The notes below the pieces were generated by a model, which saw nothing but the letters and a program-made list of their open reading frames with translations, did no database searches and was not told the origin of the DNA. A stretch of 64,000 bases of DNA. Source: Aved-18 sp964606665. Its GTDB lineage: Bacteria; Cyanobacteriota; Vampirovibrionia; Obscuribacterales; Obscuribacteraceae. The stretch spans positions 20,211 through 84,210 of the forward strand of contig CAZSHS010000014.1 of NCBI GenBank assembly GCA_964606665.1. The letters are read 5' to 3'. Below, one piece after another: positions 17,541-26,213 of the stretch; position 1 is the stretch's first letter, and the number at the start of each line of letters is the position of its first letter. The translations under genes and the position numbers were made by a program.

Positions 17541-19382
17541 GTGACTACAGCAGCAGGAAGTGATAACGCAGGTGCGGAAAATACTGAGCAGGTAGTTGCG
17601 GCCCCTGTCGAATCTCAAACGCTTGCGATCGCTCCAATCATCTCCCCGCAAGATAATGCTCTACTAAAACAAGACACACCCTTAGTAAGAACAGCCGACG
17701 CGACAGCAGATTCTATGAAAGTCGATGCTGCGCCTTTGTTTAGAACTGAGGCAAAACCAGGCGATCGCAGAGCTGGTGACGTTTTATCAACTGGTCCCAA
17801 AGACCGAATTGCAAGTGTCGAGCCTGCTCCAGGTTCGATGATGGAGCGTTTGCTAAAAGGAGATAAAACCAAACCCGAAGTAAATCCCGAGTTTGCAGAT
17901 CCTAAAAAGCAGCTAGAAATTTTCCAACGAAGCGGCATGACACCGCAGCAAGCTGAAAAATTCCAAGCGGATATTCTAAAGAGACTGAGCGAAAGGGGTG
18001 ACAACCTTCAGGGAACTCCCGAAGAACAACTAGCCAGAATGACTCAGGCTTTGGATGCCATTTTAGATCCTACCAAAGCGGGTGCAGGTGCAGATGCTCT
18101 CAAAAGACTTTCCGAAGGTGATCGTCAAAACTTGGTAAAGGATTTTCTGATGCGCATGTCGGATCCAGAAAAATTCGCCAATCAGGGCGCCCATAATACC
18201 TGCGCATTAACTTCAATGCAAAAACTGGCCTTGCAAGGAAACGATCCTGCAAAGCTGGCGGAACAATTAGCCGGCGTGGTAAACAACGGCTTTACTTTTG
18301 TGACAAACCCAGAAACTGGTCAACCTCAGCGAGTCGATGTTCATAGCGCAAGTTTAAGACCTGACCATGAATCTTCTATAGATCCATTTAAAAACAATGG
18401 CAATAAAACTCGCTCGATGGCTGGGCACGCCCTCGATGCACTCTTTGGACAAATGGCAGCCGATAATCAAGGCAAAATCGACGGCAAGAAATATGTTTAT
18501 CTGGCAGCCAATGCTGGCGACTTTACAGGCGGCAACAGAAGCGATACAGGAGAAGGCTTTTTTGAAGCAGATACCCAAGGTAATCCCACCAGATTCATTG
18601 ATAGCAGTCCTCAAATGACACTGGTTGCTAAAGCGCAACTTTCCAGAATGCTCGATTTGCCTAAAGGTATTAACTTCATTCACGAAAGTATGTTGGACGA
18701 AATACCTCCACAATTTCGAGATCAATTCACTTCATTTAAGGATGCTGAACAGCTCAAAACTCGATTGGCAGAGTTTTCACAAAGAACCGGTTTAACTAGC
18801 GCAGAAATTCGTGTTAACGCACCGTTTCTTCCAGGCGAAAGAATGGCTGGACACGGTCTGCATTCAGTCAACATCAGTTTGGTTGATGGACCCGACGGCA
18901 AGAAGCAAGTGCGAGTTGATAATCACTGGGGCGATGGCAAAGATCTGACTTTAAGCGATGCGCAAATAGAAACAGCGTCAGACAAAAACAAGTGGAATGG
19001 AGAGTATCCGCCAAGTGTCTACAGACCAGGTCAACCACAAACACCTGGAAATGTCATTGATGGACCAACAAGGCTTAATACTTTGCCCACTGTCAATGAA
19101 ACTCCAGATGATTATCGAAAGAGAATGGAACAACTCAAAGCGGATCAAGACGCTAAAATTAAGGAATTAGAGAATCAAAAAGTTAAACCTGATACAAGTG
19201 CTGACAAATTGAAAGAACTCACAAACGAACTTTTGAATGCTGAAATGATTAGAGAAGCTTTTACAAAAGCCTTCAATCAGTTCAAAGCTGAAATGTCAGT
19301 CTGGTCAATTAATAGAACTGGCTCAGAGCCAAGTTTGTCTGACATTTTAAATGGTGAGCTTGGTAGAGTAAGACTCAAGTGA
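17541..19382 (+). CDS. Unknown protein with a putative Cys-His-Asn protease-like core
   Basis: The 613-residue product starts at GTG 17541 (AGG a few bases before). It has no signal peptide. Residues 1-110 are disordered and rich in Ala, Thr, Pro and Asp; 120-215 look helical; 215-470 form a mixed domain; 520-600 are helical. In the mixed domain Cys221 (HNTCALTSMQKLAL, start of a helix), His441 (GHGLHSVNISLVDG, start of a strand) and Asn461 (VRVDNHWGDG) appear in the order and setting of papain-fold enzymes: cysteine proteases, transglutaminases and several toxin effectors. This catalytic reading is inference. No close family is recognised. Long disordered N-terminus plus enzyme-like core suits an exported effector, but a housekeeping role is equally open. 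Its stop overlaps the next start. Confidence 0.8.
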   Translation: MTTAAGSDNAGAENTEQVVAAPVESQTLAIAPIISPQDNALLKQDTPLVRTADATADSMKVDAAPLFRTEAKPGDRRAGDVLSTGPKDRIASVEPAPGSMMERLLKGDKTKPEVNPEFADPKKQLEIFQRSGMTPQQAEKFQADILKRLSERGDNLQGTPEEQLARMTQALDAILDPTKAGAGADALKRLSEGDRQNLVKDFLMRMSDPEKFANQGAHNTCALTSMQKLALQGNDPAKLAEQLAGVVNNGFTFVTNPETGQPQRVDVHSASLRPDHESSIDPFKNNGNKTRSMAGHALDALFGQMAADNQGKIDGKKYVYLAANAGDFTGGNRSDTGEGFFEADTQGNPTRFIDSSPQMTLVAKAQLSRMLDLPKGINFIHESMLDEIPPQFRDQFTSFKDAEQLKTRLAEFSQRTGLTSAEIRVNAPFLPGERMAGHGLHSVNISLVDGPDGKKQVRVDNHWGDGKDLTLSDAQIETASDKNKWNGEYPPSVYRPGQPQTPGNVIDGPTRLNTLPTVNETPDDYRKRMEQLKADQDAKIKELENQKVKPDTSADKLKELTNELLNAEMIREAFTKAFNQFKAEMSVWSINRTGSEPSLSDILNGELGRVRLK

Positions 19383-19975
19383 AGTCCAAGACTGCAATAG
19401 GCGCAATTCGCTTTGTCACTCTACCTGAAGGCTTTTCTTTAACAGAAGACACAAGAGGCAGAGTAGCTGCAAGTCATTTGAGACGTTACGAATCAGCCCA
19501 GCACCAAGGTGTTGAAATATCATTCTTTTATCGCGGCAATGATTTGTCGGGACCAGATACTCTAATACTCAGACAATATTTAAGTCAACAAAACCAAATC
19601 TTAATTGAAAAACAGGAATATGAATTACCAAATGAAGCAGACATTTCACTTATGAAAGAGTTTTATTTTATCATCGGAACTCCAGGAAACAATCAAGTTT
19701 CGAATACTGAAACAGGTGCGCGTGGTCCTCGTTTTCATCTTGAAAAATTGGAAACTATCGCTGTTTCTGGAAGACGTTGTTTAGCAGTTACAGGGTGGTA
19801 TCACGGTCCAAACGCTGAGGTGCACAATTACTTTTATGGGGTATATTTCGACAGCAAGAGAACCTCGAAGTCGTGCAGGCTTGAAGAGGCATATTTGCAT
19901 GCTCCAACTCATATGTTGTTCGAATATTATTTGCCTGAATTCCAAGACACGTTAAAATCAATCATTTGGAAATAA
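19379..19975 (+). CDS. Unknown protein translationally coupled to the preceding gene
   Basis: The 198-residue product starts with the GTG of a GTGA overlap (19379-19382) with the upstream stop codon. The tight overlap implies coupled translation and a joint function. No signal peptide or membrane helix is seen; the protein is a mixed beta-strand and helix sequence, with VEISFFYRG, GRRCLAVTGWYHGPNAEVHNYFYGVYF and a helical end. No known family is recognised. If the first gene is a toxin or protease, this could be its immunity protein, chaperone or inhibitor; that is inference from order only. It converges on the slipin gene with 6 bases between stops. Confidence 0.78.
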   Translation: MKSKTAIGAIRFVTLPEGFSLTEDTRGRVAASHLRRYESAQHQGVEISFFYRGNDLSGPDTLILRQYLSQQNQILIEKQEYELPNEADISLMKEFYFIIGTPGNNQVSNTETGARGPRFHLEKLETIAVSGRRCLAVTGWYHGPNAEVHNYFYGVYFDSKRTSKSCRLEEAYLHAPTHMLFEYYLPEFQDTLKSIIWK

Positions 19976-19981
19976 GCTCGA

Positions 19982-20734
19982 CTACTTACTCTTCGTAATC
20001 TCAGGCAAACCAAGAACAATAGTTCCGCCTTTCGATTCAGACATCGCATGTAGTGCACGTAATTGCAAAAGGGCTGGATTATCTTCCATAACTTTTGCAG
20101 CATTTGCCAGATTGCGCAATGCAGCACTCTCGCCACGAGCCTTCTCCAAAGCGGCTTCGCCTTCTTTTCGCGCTTTTAATACTTGGGTATAAGCTAGCTT
20201 CAATTCGCCTGGAAGCATTATGTCGCGAATATTTAGCTCTAACAATTCAGCTCCTAATTCTTTGCACTTAGGTGCACTGCGCTCAAGTACCTGAGGACTA
20301 ATTTTGTCTCGCTGGGTGAGCAGTTCTTCCAAAGTCATGCTGCCAGTTACTTCGCGCAATTCAATTTGGATTCTGGCATAACATGTCCAATACCAGTCTG
20401 CATCACAGTGATAGGCAAGGTGCGGGTCGACTAGTTTTATTCTACCTGTGACACTAATTTTGATACCAACATTGTCTTTGCACAAAATTTCCTGACCGGG
20501 TATTTGAAGCGCTCGCGGACGAATGTCGACTCTAGTTAAAGTATGCTTAGAAGGGTTTATCCAGTGCGCACCAGGTTCTAGTAATTTGGCGAACTTACCG
20601 TCTTTATAAAGAAGACCTCTATTGTCTTCTAAAATTATTTCTTTGCGCAAATAAGCTCTCACAGTGCTACTTATGAGCTTATAGATTAAGAAAATAATTG
20701 CAATAAATAAAACTAGATTGATTGCGTCTTTCAT
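19982..20734 (-). CDS. Slipin/stomatin-type SPFH (band 7) membrane protein
   Basis: A 250-residue protein with one N-terminal membrane helix (about 6-27, LVLFIAIIFLIYKLI) followed by an SPFH/band-7 domain. Family hallmarks include RVDIRPRALQIPGQEILCKDNVGIKI, GSMTLEELLTQRD and GAELLELNIRDIMLPGELK, then a short Glu/Ala/Lys-rich coil (ARKEGEAALEKARGESAALRN, about 195-212). Slipins form membrane microdomain scaffolds and often pair with NfeD-type proteases; no NfeD gene is present here. The gene is co-directional with nth but 206 bases downstream of it, a spacer where no clear promoter could be fixed. Confidence 0.9.
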   Translation of the reverse strand: MKDAINLVLFIAIIFLIYKLISSTVRAYLRKEIILEDNRGLLYKDGKFAKLLEPGAHWINPSKHTLTRVDIRPRALQIPGQEILCKDNVGIKISVTGRIKLVDPHLAYHCDADWYWTCYARIQIELREVTGSMTLEELLTQRDKISPQVLERSAPKCKELGAELLELNIRDIMLPGELKLAYTQVLKARKEGEAALEKARGESAALRNLANAAKVMEDNPALLQLRALHAMSESKGGTIVLGLPEITKSK

Positions 20735-20940
20735 TGAGTCAGCTCTATATTAGTGGTTTCCCAAGAAGGTGCATGAACAAAACGGAAGTCTTAACTTGCA
20801 GAGTTGTGTGCATACTCGCTCTTAACGGACCTTCTTGAGAAATACCATTTTTGGGATGTGATTAACAGTCACTGCCTGAGGCTTAAACGCGGAACTTTAA
20901 TCAGAGAATCTGCAAAGCCGCTGCATCTCGGGCATTGCAA

Positions 20941-21600
20941 TTATCTCATAGATTTATAAAATGGGCACAAGTCCTTAACGGGACAATCCTGACAACGTGG
21001 CTTCTTCGCATCACAAAGACGCCTGCCGTGCCATATTAGCGTAATCGAGTAATTGGACCAGTCTTTATTTGGGAAAAGCTTTTGCAAGTCGCGCTCAATT
21101 TTTAAGGGGTCTGTATTTTGAGAAAAACCAAGCCTGCCTGATAATCGCTGCACATGCGTATCTACTGACCAGCCAGGCACACCAAATGCAACACCAAGAA
21201 CAACATTTGCAGTTTTCACTCCAACGCCAGGCAACTTGACTAACTCTTCTTGTGTAGATGGAACTTCGCCACCATAATTTGCCATCAAAGCTTGAGCACA
21301 TGCTTGAATGTTTTGTGCTTTGGCATTGTAATAACCAGTTGGTTTGATAATCTCTTTAACATCATCTATATCTGCTTTGGCTAAGGCTTTGGCAGTGGGA
21401 TACTTAGCAAATAACTTGGGCGTGACTTTATTTACTTGCACATCGGTTGTTTGAGCAGACATAATAACTGCAGTGAGTAATTGAAACGGCGATTTGTATG
21501 TAAGCTCGCAATCTGCATCTGGATATTCTTTGCACAACTTATTCATGATATTAGCTGCCACCGCTTTGGTGACCGGCTTCATTTTAGCTTCGCCTTTCAC
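20941..21600 (-). CDS. nth: Endonuclease III
   Basis: Base-excision repair glycosylase/AP lyase for oxidised pyrimidines. The helix-hairpin-helix LPGVGVKTANVVL holds the catalytic Lys129, Asp147 lies in SVDTHVQRLSGRLG, and the 4Fe-4S cluster ligands are Cys196, 203, 206 and 212 in the canonical C-x6-C-x2-C-x5-C spacing. The 219-residue length is typical. ATG at 21600 overlaps the ispE stop by 4 bases; a second ATG six codons in is also possible. It is the last gene of the overlapping CNNM-rsmA-ispE-nth block. Confidence 0.97.
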   Translation of the reverse strand: MKGEAKMKPVTKAVAANIMNKLCKEYPDADCELTYKSPFQLLTAVIMSAQTTDVQVNKVTPKLFAKYPTAKALAKADIDDVKEIIKPTGYYNAKAQNIQACAQALMANYGGEVPSTQEELVKLPGVGVKTANVVLGVAFGVPGWSVDTHVQRLSGRLGFSQNTDPLKIERDLQKLFPNKDWSNYSITLIWHGRRLCDAKKPRCQDCPVKDLCPFYKSMR

Positions 21601-22532
21601 TCAATCTGCTCCATTAGCGCAACTGAGCGCCCTGCCGATGAACATATCCAGGTTGAGAAGTCGGGAAATTTTGCATTTAGACTTGCTAGAGCAACCTCGC
21701 AAGAAATAAAGTCGTGAAAAATACCATAAACAGCAGGGCCACTGCCAGTTAGATGTGCTGCCAAGGCATCGTTGTCGCGCATATCGTCACAGACTAATTT
21801 TAGTGGTGGATACATAGCAAAAACCACAGACTCAAAATCATTGCCCAAATGTGACGCCATTTTTTTGATATTGCCGCTAGATAAGGCATGACAGGCTGCA
21901 TCTGTGTCTAATTTGGGATGACTTGATTTATCTTGCTCATCATATGCCTTGAACACAAAAGGGGTCGACAATGAAAAATCTGACGGTTTTGCTACAAGAA
22001 AATGTATTTCGGTTTGGTGCGGCACCAAAGATAAAATTTCGCCTTTGCCGACACCACGCATGCTACCACCCTGCAAACAAAATGGCACATCGGCCCCTAT
22101 TTGAATCGCAAGTGACAAAAGCTCTTGTGTCGATAACCTGTTTTCAAAATAAGTATTCATTGCAAGAAGCGCACCCGCAGCATCTGTACTGCCACCAGCA
22201 AGACCAGCGGCCATCGGAATATCTTTTTCGATAGCGATGGTCACACCAATGGTGGCGTCTATTTTTTGCAAGTATTTCTTAATCGAGTTAACAATAATAT
22301 TTTTATTGTCGAAAGGAAAACCTGATGGAGCCTTACTATTTGCTTGATCGAATTTTATGGTATTTTCATTTTGATCAAAAGTTAAACGAAGTTGGTCTTC
22401 TAAGTTAATACTTTGATAAAGCGTATCGACTTCATGATAGCCATCTGGCAAAAGTCCAAGTATTGAAAATGTGAGATTTAGTTTCGCGTAACAAGACACA
22501 GCAAGTGTATTGGATGAAACGATTAAACTCAT
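21597..22532 (-). CDS. ispE: 4-diphosphocytidyl-2-C-methyl-D-erythritol kinase
   Basis: GHMP-fold kinase of the MEP isoprenoid pathway. The ATP-binding signature is clear in IPMAAGLAGGSTDAAGALLAM near residues 101-121; the N-terminus VSCYAKLNLTFSILGLLPDG carries the substrate-site Lys, and LTGSGPAVYGIF near 268 is the third GHMP motif. The 311-residue length is normal. It overlaps rsmA and nth by 4 bases each, so the three are probably cotranslated. Dxs of the same pathway is encoded 40 kb away. Confidence 0.96.
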   Translation of the reverse strand: MSLIVSSNTLAVSCYAKLNLTFSILGLLPDGYHEVDTLYQSINLEDQLRLTFDQNENTIKFDQANSKAPSGFPFDNKNIIVNSIKKYLQKIDATIGVTIAIEKDIPMAAGLAGGSTDAAGALLAMNTYFENRLSTQELLSLAIQIGADVPFCLQGGSMRGVGKGEILSLVPHQTEIHFLVAKPSDFSLSTPFVFKAYDEQDKSSHPKLDTDAACHALSSGNIKKMASHLGNDFESVVFAMYPPLKLVCDDMRDNDALAAHLTGSGPAVYGIFHDFISCEVALASLNAKFPDFSTWICSSAGRSVALMEQIE

Positions 22533-23389
22533 TTTTTCCTTGCACCTTTAGATTGGGCAACCACGTCTGTAAGGGCTGCAAATTTAGCTAGTGACAAATC
22601 TTCTGCTCTTGCATTAAGACTAATTCCACAGGAGCGCAAAACGTTATCGAGCGTATCATCTAGTTGTGCTTCAATAGAATGAAGCGTATTTTTGAGCATT
22701 TTGCGTCTGCTGCCAAAGCCAAGCAAAATTAGATGTCTGAGCAATTTCAAGTCTTGGCACTGTATAGGCGGCTCGCTTAATGGATGCAAACTCACTATTG
22801 CCGAGCGTACTTTAGGAGCAGGCAAGAAAGAATCTTGAGGCAATTTCATTTCTAGTTTTGCTTCAGTAAAATAGTTGCTCAATAATGTAAGGCGCGAATA
22901 ATCTTTTTCGCCTGGGTGTGCCACCAGGCGTAGTGCTACTTCATATTGAATTGTCATAGCAACCCGGCTAATCTTATGAATCCAACTCGTTGGTTCGCCT
23001 ACTTCGCCAAAAAGGTGAGTAATAATTGGCGTGGTTATATGATAAGGAATATTTCCGACCACTTTAAATTTTTCAGGACCATATTCATTTAAATCAAAAT
23101 CGAGAAAATTTTTGTGCACCACATTTAGTTTTTTACCAAATGTATTTTTCAAGCGCGTCACAAGATTGTCATCTAATTCAACAGCGGTTACATGGGCACC
23201 TGATTCAATCAATAACTCAGTCAAAAATCCTATGCCCGGTCCAATTTCAAGTACCGGCTCACCCGCTTTGAGATCGAGAGACTCTACAATTTTAGACAGA
23301 GCTTGCGGATCGATCAGAAAATTCTGTCCCAAACTTTTCTTGGCGATACTATTTTTCGCCAGTAATGTTAGAGTTTCACGATCCTGCAT
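22529..23389 (-). CDS. rsmA: 16S rRNA dimethyladenosine transferase
   Basis: Dimethylates two adjacent adenosines near the 3' end of 16S rRNA (KsgA). The 286-residue protein has the family start KKSLGQNFLIDPQALSKIV, the SAM-binding motif VLEIGPGIGFLTELL near 44-58, and the catalytic motif NIPYHI near residue 117. It overlaps the CNNM gene upstream by 14 bases and ispE downstream by 4. The rsmA-ispE neighbourhood occurs in several bacterial groups. Confidence 0.97.
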   Translation of the reverse strand: MQDRETLTLLAKNSIAKKSLGQNFLIDPQALSKIVESLDLKAGEPVLEIGPGIGFLTELLIESGAHVTAVELDDNLVTRLKNTFGKKLNVVHKNFLDFDLNEYGPEKFKVVGNIPYHITTPIITHLFGEVGEPTSWIHKISRVAMTIQYEVALRLVAHPGEKDYSRLTLLSNYFTEAKLEMKLPQDSFLPAPKVRSAIVSLHPLSEPPIQCQDLKLLRHLILLGFGSRRKMLKNTLHSIEAQLDDTLDNVLRSCGISLNARAEDLSLAKFAALTDVVAQSKGARKK

Positions 23390-24815
23390 TTTCTAAGTTT
23401 TTAGGATTTGAAACTTCTACTTCGGTAGTGCGCTTGTGCCCTCTACCATTATTTTCTTTCACTTCTTCCACTGGCTCTGGCTTTGGATGTTTAGTCAGGC
23501 GAATAGAGATAATTCTGTGACGGTCGGCTTCTTCGATACGAAAAGTATATTCGTCTGTTTTTACTTCATGTCCAACTACAGGCTCATGTCCTAAATATCC
23601 AAAAACATAGCCGCCAAGAGTGTTGAACTCTTCGTCTTGAATATTCATATCTAAGCGATCGTTTAAATCTTCAAGCGCAATTCGGGCGTCAATTAAAATC
23701 GTGCCATCTTCTTGCGGCTTGATGAATTCTTGCTCGATGTCGTGCTCATCGGCAATTTCACCAACTAATTCTTCAAGCAAGTCTTCCAGCGTCACCATGC
23801 CCTGTGTGCCACCATGCTCATCGACTACAATTGCCATGTGAGTTTTGGTTTTCTTAAACTCAGCAAGCAAGTCAGCAAGACCTTTGTTTTCTGGCACTAT
23901 CAGCACTTTGCGAGCCAGTTCTCTAATCGGAGACGACTGCTTACCGTCGGCAAAAGCTCTGATACCATCTCGAATGTGCACCATACCAAAAATGTTGTCC
24001 ACGTTATCGTCGTATAGAGGAATACGTGAGTGACCATGTTTTAGAGCCAGCTCAATTAAGTCCTTAACAGGCTTATCGGCGCTAAGCATTTTCATGTCAC
24101 GACGCGGTGTCATGATTTCGGTAGCAACAGTATCTGAGAGTTCAAAAACGCTATGCAGCATTTCTTCCTCACCCTCTTCGATAACGCCTTCTTCTAAACT
24201 GGCAGACACAAGCATTTTGAGCTCGGCTTCTGAATGCACCATATGATGATGCGAAGGTTCGGGCACTTTTAAAACTTTGAGTATGAAATACATAAAAGCA
24301 TTCATCACAACAAGAATTGGTCGAGTAATAATGCACCAGAAATGCATCGGATAAATGGTGTACATCACCACTGTTTCGGCTCGATTGAAGGTCAAAGTTT
24401 TAGGTAATAATTCACCAAACACAGTTTGGATAAAGGCTGTGATTGTAAAAACAAGTCCATAAGAGAAGACTTGAGCAAAAATGACCATGTTGTGCTTCCA
24501 ACCAGAAGCTACACCCATAGAGGTGGCCCATTCAGACAAGTCTTCGGCAAAAGTCGTTTCACCCACAGCACCGATTATGAGCATGGCAAAGGTAATACCA
24601 AGCTGAGTGCCGGATATGAATGTATCGGGGTCATCTAAATAAGACTGAACTGTTTTAGCGGTGGTCGAGCCTTGCTCGGCTAATTGATCGATGCGCGTGC
24701 GTCTAACTCGTGCCAGAGCCATTTCAGCCGCCACAAAAAAGGCGTTGGCGGCAACTAGAATGCCCAAAAGTATAAAAATGATTGAAAATTTCACGAAATA
24801 CGAATCGTTATCCAC
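23376..24815 (-). CDS. CNNM/CorC-type (DUF21-CBS) transporter-like membrane protein
   Basis: The 479-residue product combines a DUF21 membrane domain of three to four helices (about 1-200), a paired CBS domain (about 220-340, including IMTPRRDMKMLSADKP, HSRIPLYDDNVDNIFGMVHIRD and HMAIVVDEHGGTQGMVTLEDLLEELVGEI at its end) and a C-terminal CorC_HlyC domain. Such proteins are annotated as haemolysins but characterised ones handle magnesium or cobalt efflux. Start is GTG at 24815 with GAGG 7 bases before it. A long, possibly structured leader (24853-24910) precedes it. Its 3' end overlaps rsmA. Confidence 0.93.
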   Translation of the reverse strand: MDNDSYFVKFSIIFILLGILVAANAFFVAAEMALARVRRTRIDQLAEQGSTTAKTVQSYLDDPDTFISGTQLGITFAMLIIGAVGETTFAEDLSEWATSMGVASGWKHNMVIFAQVFSYGLVFTITAFIQTVFGELLPKTLTFNRAETVVMYTIYPMHFWCIITRPILVVMNAFMYFILKVLKVPEPSHHHMVHSEAELKMLVSASLEEGVIEEGEEEMLHSVFELSDTVATEIMTPRRDMKMLSADKPVKDLIELALKHGHSRIPLYDDNVDNIFGMVHIRDGIRAFADGKQSSPIRELARKVLIVPENKGLADLLAEFKKTKTHMAIVVDEHGGTQGMVTLEDLLEELVGEIADEHDIEQEFIKPQEDGTILIDARIALEDLNDRLDMNIQDEEFNTLGGYVFGYLGHEPVVGHEVKTDEYTFRIEEADRHRIISIRLTKHPKPEPVEEVKENNGRGHKRTTEVEVSNPKNLENAGS

Positions 24816-24852
24816 GACAAGTCCTCACTGGTCTTGCAATAGACAAGTCGTT

Positions 24853-24910
24853 CGAAAATCTCAGTATTCGCCCCTGAGGGGGTTCATCGCTTAGCTCGCT
24901 AAGATTTTCG
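24853..24910 (-). promoter_or_regulatory. Inverted repeats in the leader of the CNNM/CorC gene
   Basis: The 9-base arms CGAAAATCT (24853-24861) and AGATTTTCG (24902-24910) enclose two smaller dyads, CCCC-TGA-GGGG (24871-24881, shifted by one) and CTTAGC/GCTAAG (24890-24903). The outer arm and the last dyad share two bases, so they could be alternatives. Location, 38-95 bases before the GTG, suggests leader control. No match to the M-box or manganese riboswitch core was seen. Confidence 0.4.
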
Positions 24911-25060
24911 TCCATATCCTTACTGAGTTAGTAATATCCCGATCCTAACATAAGCTTTGAACTTTGTAATGTGAATCAAGCTCTGAAAAGGGCAAGCGGC
25001 ATGGGATAATGACATCGCCTTGTACCTGTTTATGCCCATTTGGAGCGCGAAAATAAGCAA

Positions 25061-25450
25061 GTGACTAAAAAACATATTTCTGCACTAATTTATACATTAG
25101 CAATCCCTGTGACCCTGCAATTGTCCGTATTTTCGCCGACTGCAGGTCACTGCGCCGACAACAACAAGAAGCAATTGGCGGTTTTATCAGAACAAAGAAT
25201 CGAGGCTCAATCGAGCCATCCGGTCGTTCATGTAAAGAATCAACTAGGCGCAATGTCAGAACATGTTTCTGAAACCACCAATAATTCGATTAATCAGTAT
25301 TTATCTTCGATGTCACCAGCTATTAAGTCGGCTGGTCAATATTTTGCAAACGCCATCAAGCAATATGGCGGCTGGATTGTTCAGTACGGCAAGCAAAACA
25401 TGAACTGGTCACCAAGCGTCAAAGTTACACCAGTGGTTGAACAGCTTTAG
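25061..25450 (+). CDS. Small secreted protein of unknown function
   Basis: Start taken as GTG 25061, giving a clean signal peptide (Lys-Lys start, core ALIYTLAIPVTLQLSVF, cut after GHCA); a TTG at 25040 would add seven residues. The mature part is about 100 residues, Ser/Gln/Asn-rich, with a weak helical pattern (AMSEHVSETTNNSINQYLSS) and aromatic tail (YGGWIVQYGKQNMNW). No cysteine remains in the mature chain. No family is recognised. It converges on the DUF4013 gene with a 26-base overlap. The spacer before it (24911-25060) shows no consensus promoter. Confidence 0.65.
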   Translation: MTKKHISALIYTLAIPVTLQLSVFSPTAGHCADNNKKQLAVLSEQRIEAQSSHPVVHVKNQLGAMSEHVSETTNNSINQYLSSMSPAIKSAGQYFANAIKQYGGWIVQYGKQNMNWSPSVKVTPVVEQL

Positions 25451-26213
25451 TCTCGCCCTCATCTGAATCTGTATCTTCAATCTCACTGCCAAGCTGAGCA
25501 AAAAGAATTGCAGTAACAACTTGAGCAGCAAAAAATACTGACGGCACAAAGAATACGCCAAGTAAAGTTAAGGTAGGCAGGATTATGGCAAGTTTAAGCA
25601 GACCTACACTCAAAAGCCAGACGTATAAGTAGTCACCGGGTCTACTTCTAAAAATCTTGATTGCCTGTCCCCAAGCGAATCCAGCGCGCATTGACTCGCT
25701 TCTGGCAAAATTCAGTTTCAGCATCGAGCTTAGCAAATGCAGTACACAAGCCAAAATAATTAGTGCAATAGTAGCGCCACCGACCCACAAGACTTGTTCG
25801 CTGTGAGTAGATTGTGCCGACTCTAGGGCTTCTTTGGCACTAGGCACTTTTTTTGCAAGCTGATAGTAATAGCTAAAAATGGCTGAAATGCTTGAAAAAT
25901 AGAAGAGAACACAAGCCATCACAAAGCCATAGGCAATGGCTAGCCAGCTCATGCCCGAAATAAACAAGTCCAGCCAATCGTTCCAGTCGGGCAATTTGGC
26001 TTCTGGGTCTTTCATTTTGCTACGCATCACACGCAAGATATAGCCCGTATTCAGCGCCCAGCAACAGAAACTGGCAGGCAACATCATCAATCCGCCACAC
26101 AAAACAACCAGCGAAAGTGCGTTAAATATGCCGCCGACGCCAATTTTAAAAGTCCAGTCGGGATCTTTTGCTAGAGTTTTAAATGCTAAATTTGGGTCCA
26201 AGAAGCTTGCCAC
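25425..26213 (-). CDS. DUF4013-type integral membrane protein
   Basis: The 262-residue protein has about six hydrophobic segments in pairs. The motif LNTGYILRVMRSKMKDPEAK followed by LPDWNDWLDLFISGM (about 52-87) is the hallmark of DUF4013, a membrane family of unknown role found in cyanobacteria, actinobacteria and archaea. Start is GTG sharing one base with the surE stop (TAGTG), so the two are coupled. The C-terminus is acidic (EIEDTDSDEGE). No catalytic residues stand out. Confidence 0.85.
   Translation of the reverse strand: MASFLDPNLAFKTLAKDPDWTFKIGVGGIFNALSLVVLCGGLMMLPASFCCWALNTGYILRVMRSKMKDPEAKLPDWNDWLDLFISGMSWLAIAYGFVMACVLFYFSSISAIFSYYYQLAKKVPSAKEALESAQSTHSEQVLWVGGATIALIILACVLHLLSSMLKLNFARSESMRAGFAWGQAIKIFRSRPGDYLYVWLLSVGLLKLAIILPTLTLLGVFFVPSVFFAAQVVTAILFAQLGSEIEDTDSDEGETKAVQPLV

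Noticed and set aside
14404..17772. Cyanobacterial HIP1 octamer GCGATCGC
   Set aside because: I noticed only about three copies (near 14407, 17626 and 17761); this is not clearly above chance in 64 kb.
20771..20836. Short plus-strand frame of 21 codons in the nth-slipin spacer
   Set aside because: No well-spaced Shine-Dalgarno, no recognisable product; treated as chance.
24816..24960. M-box or manganese riboswitch before the CNNM gene
   Set aside because: The conserved core sequences of both classes are absent; only generic hairpins are visible.
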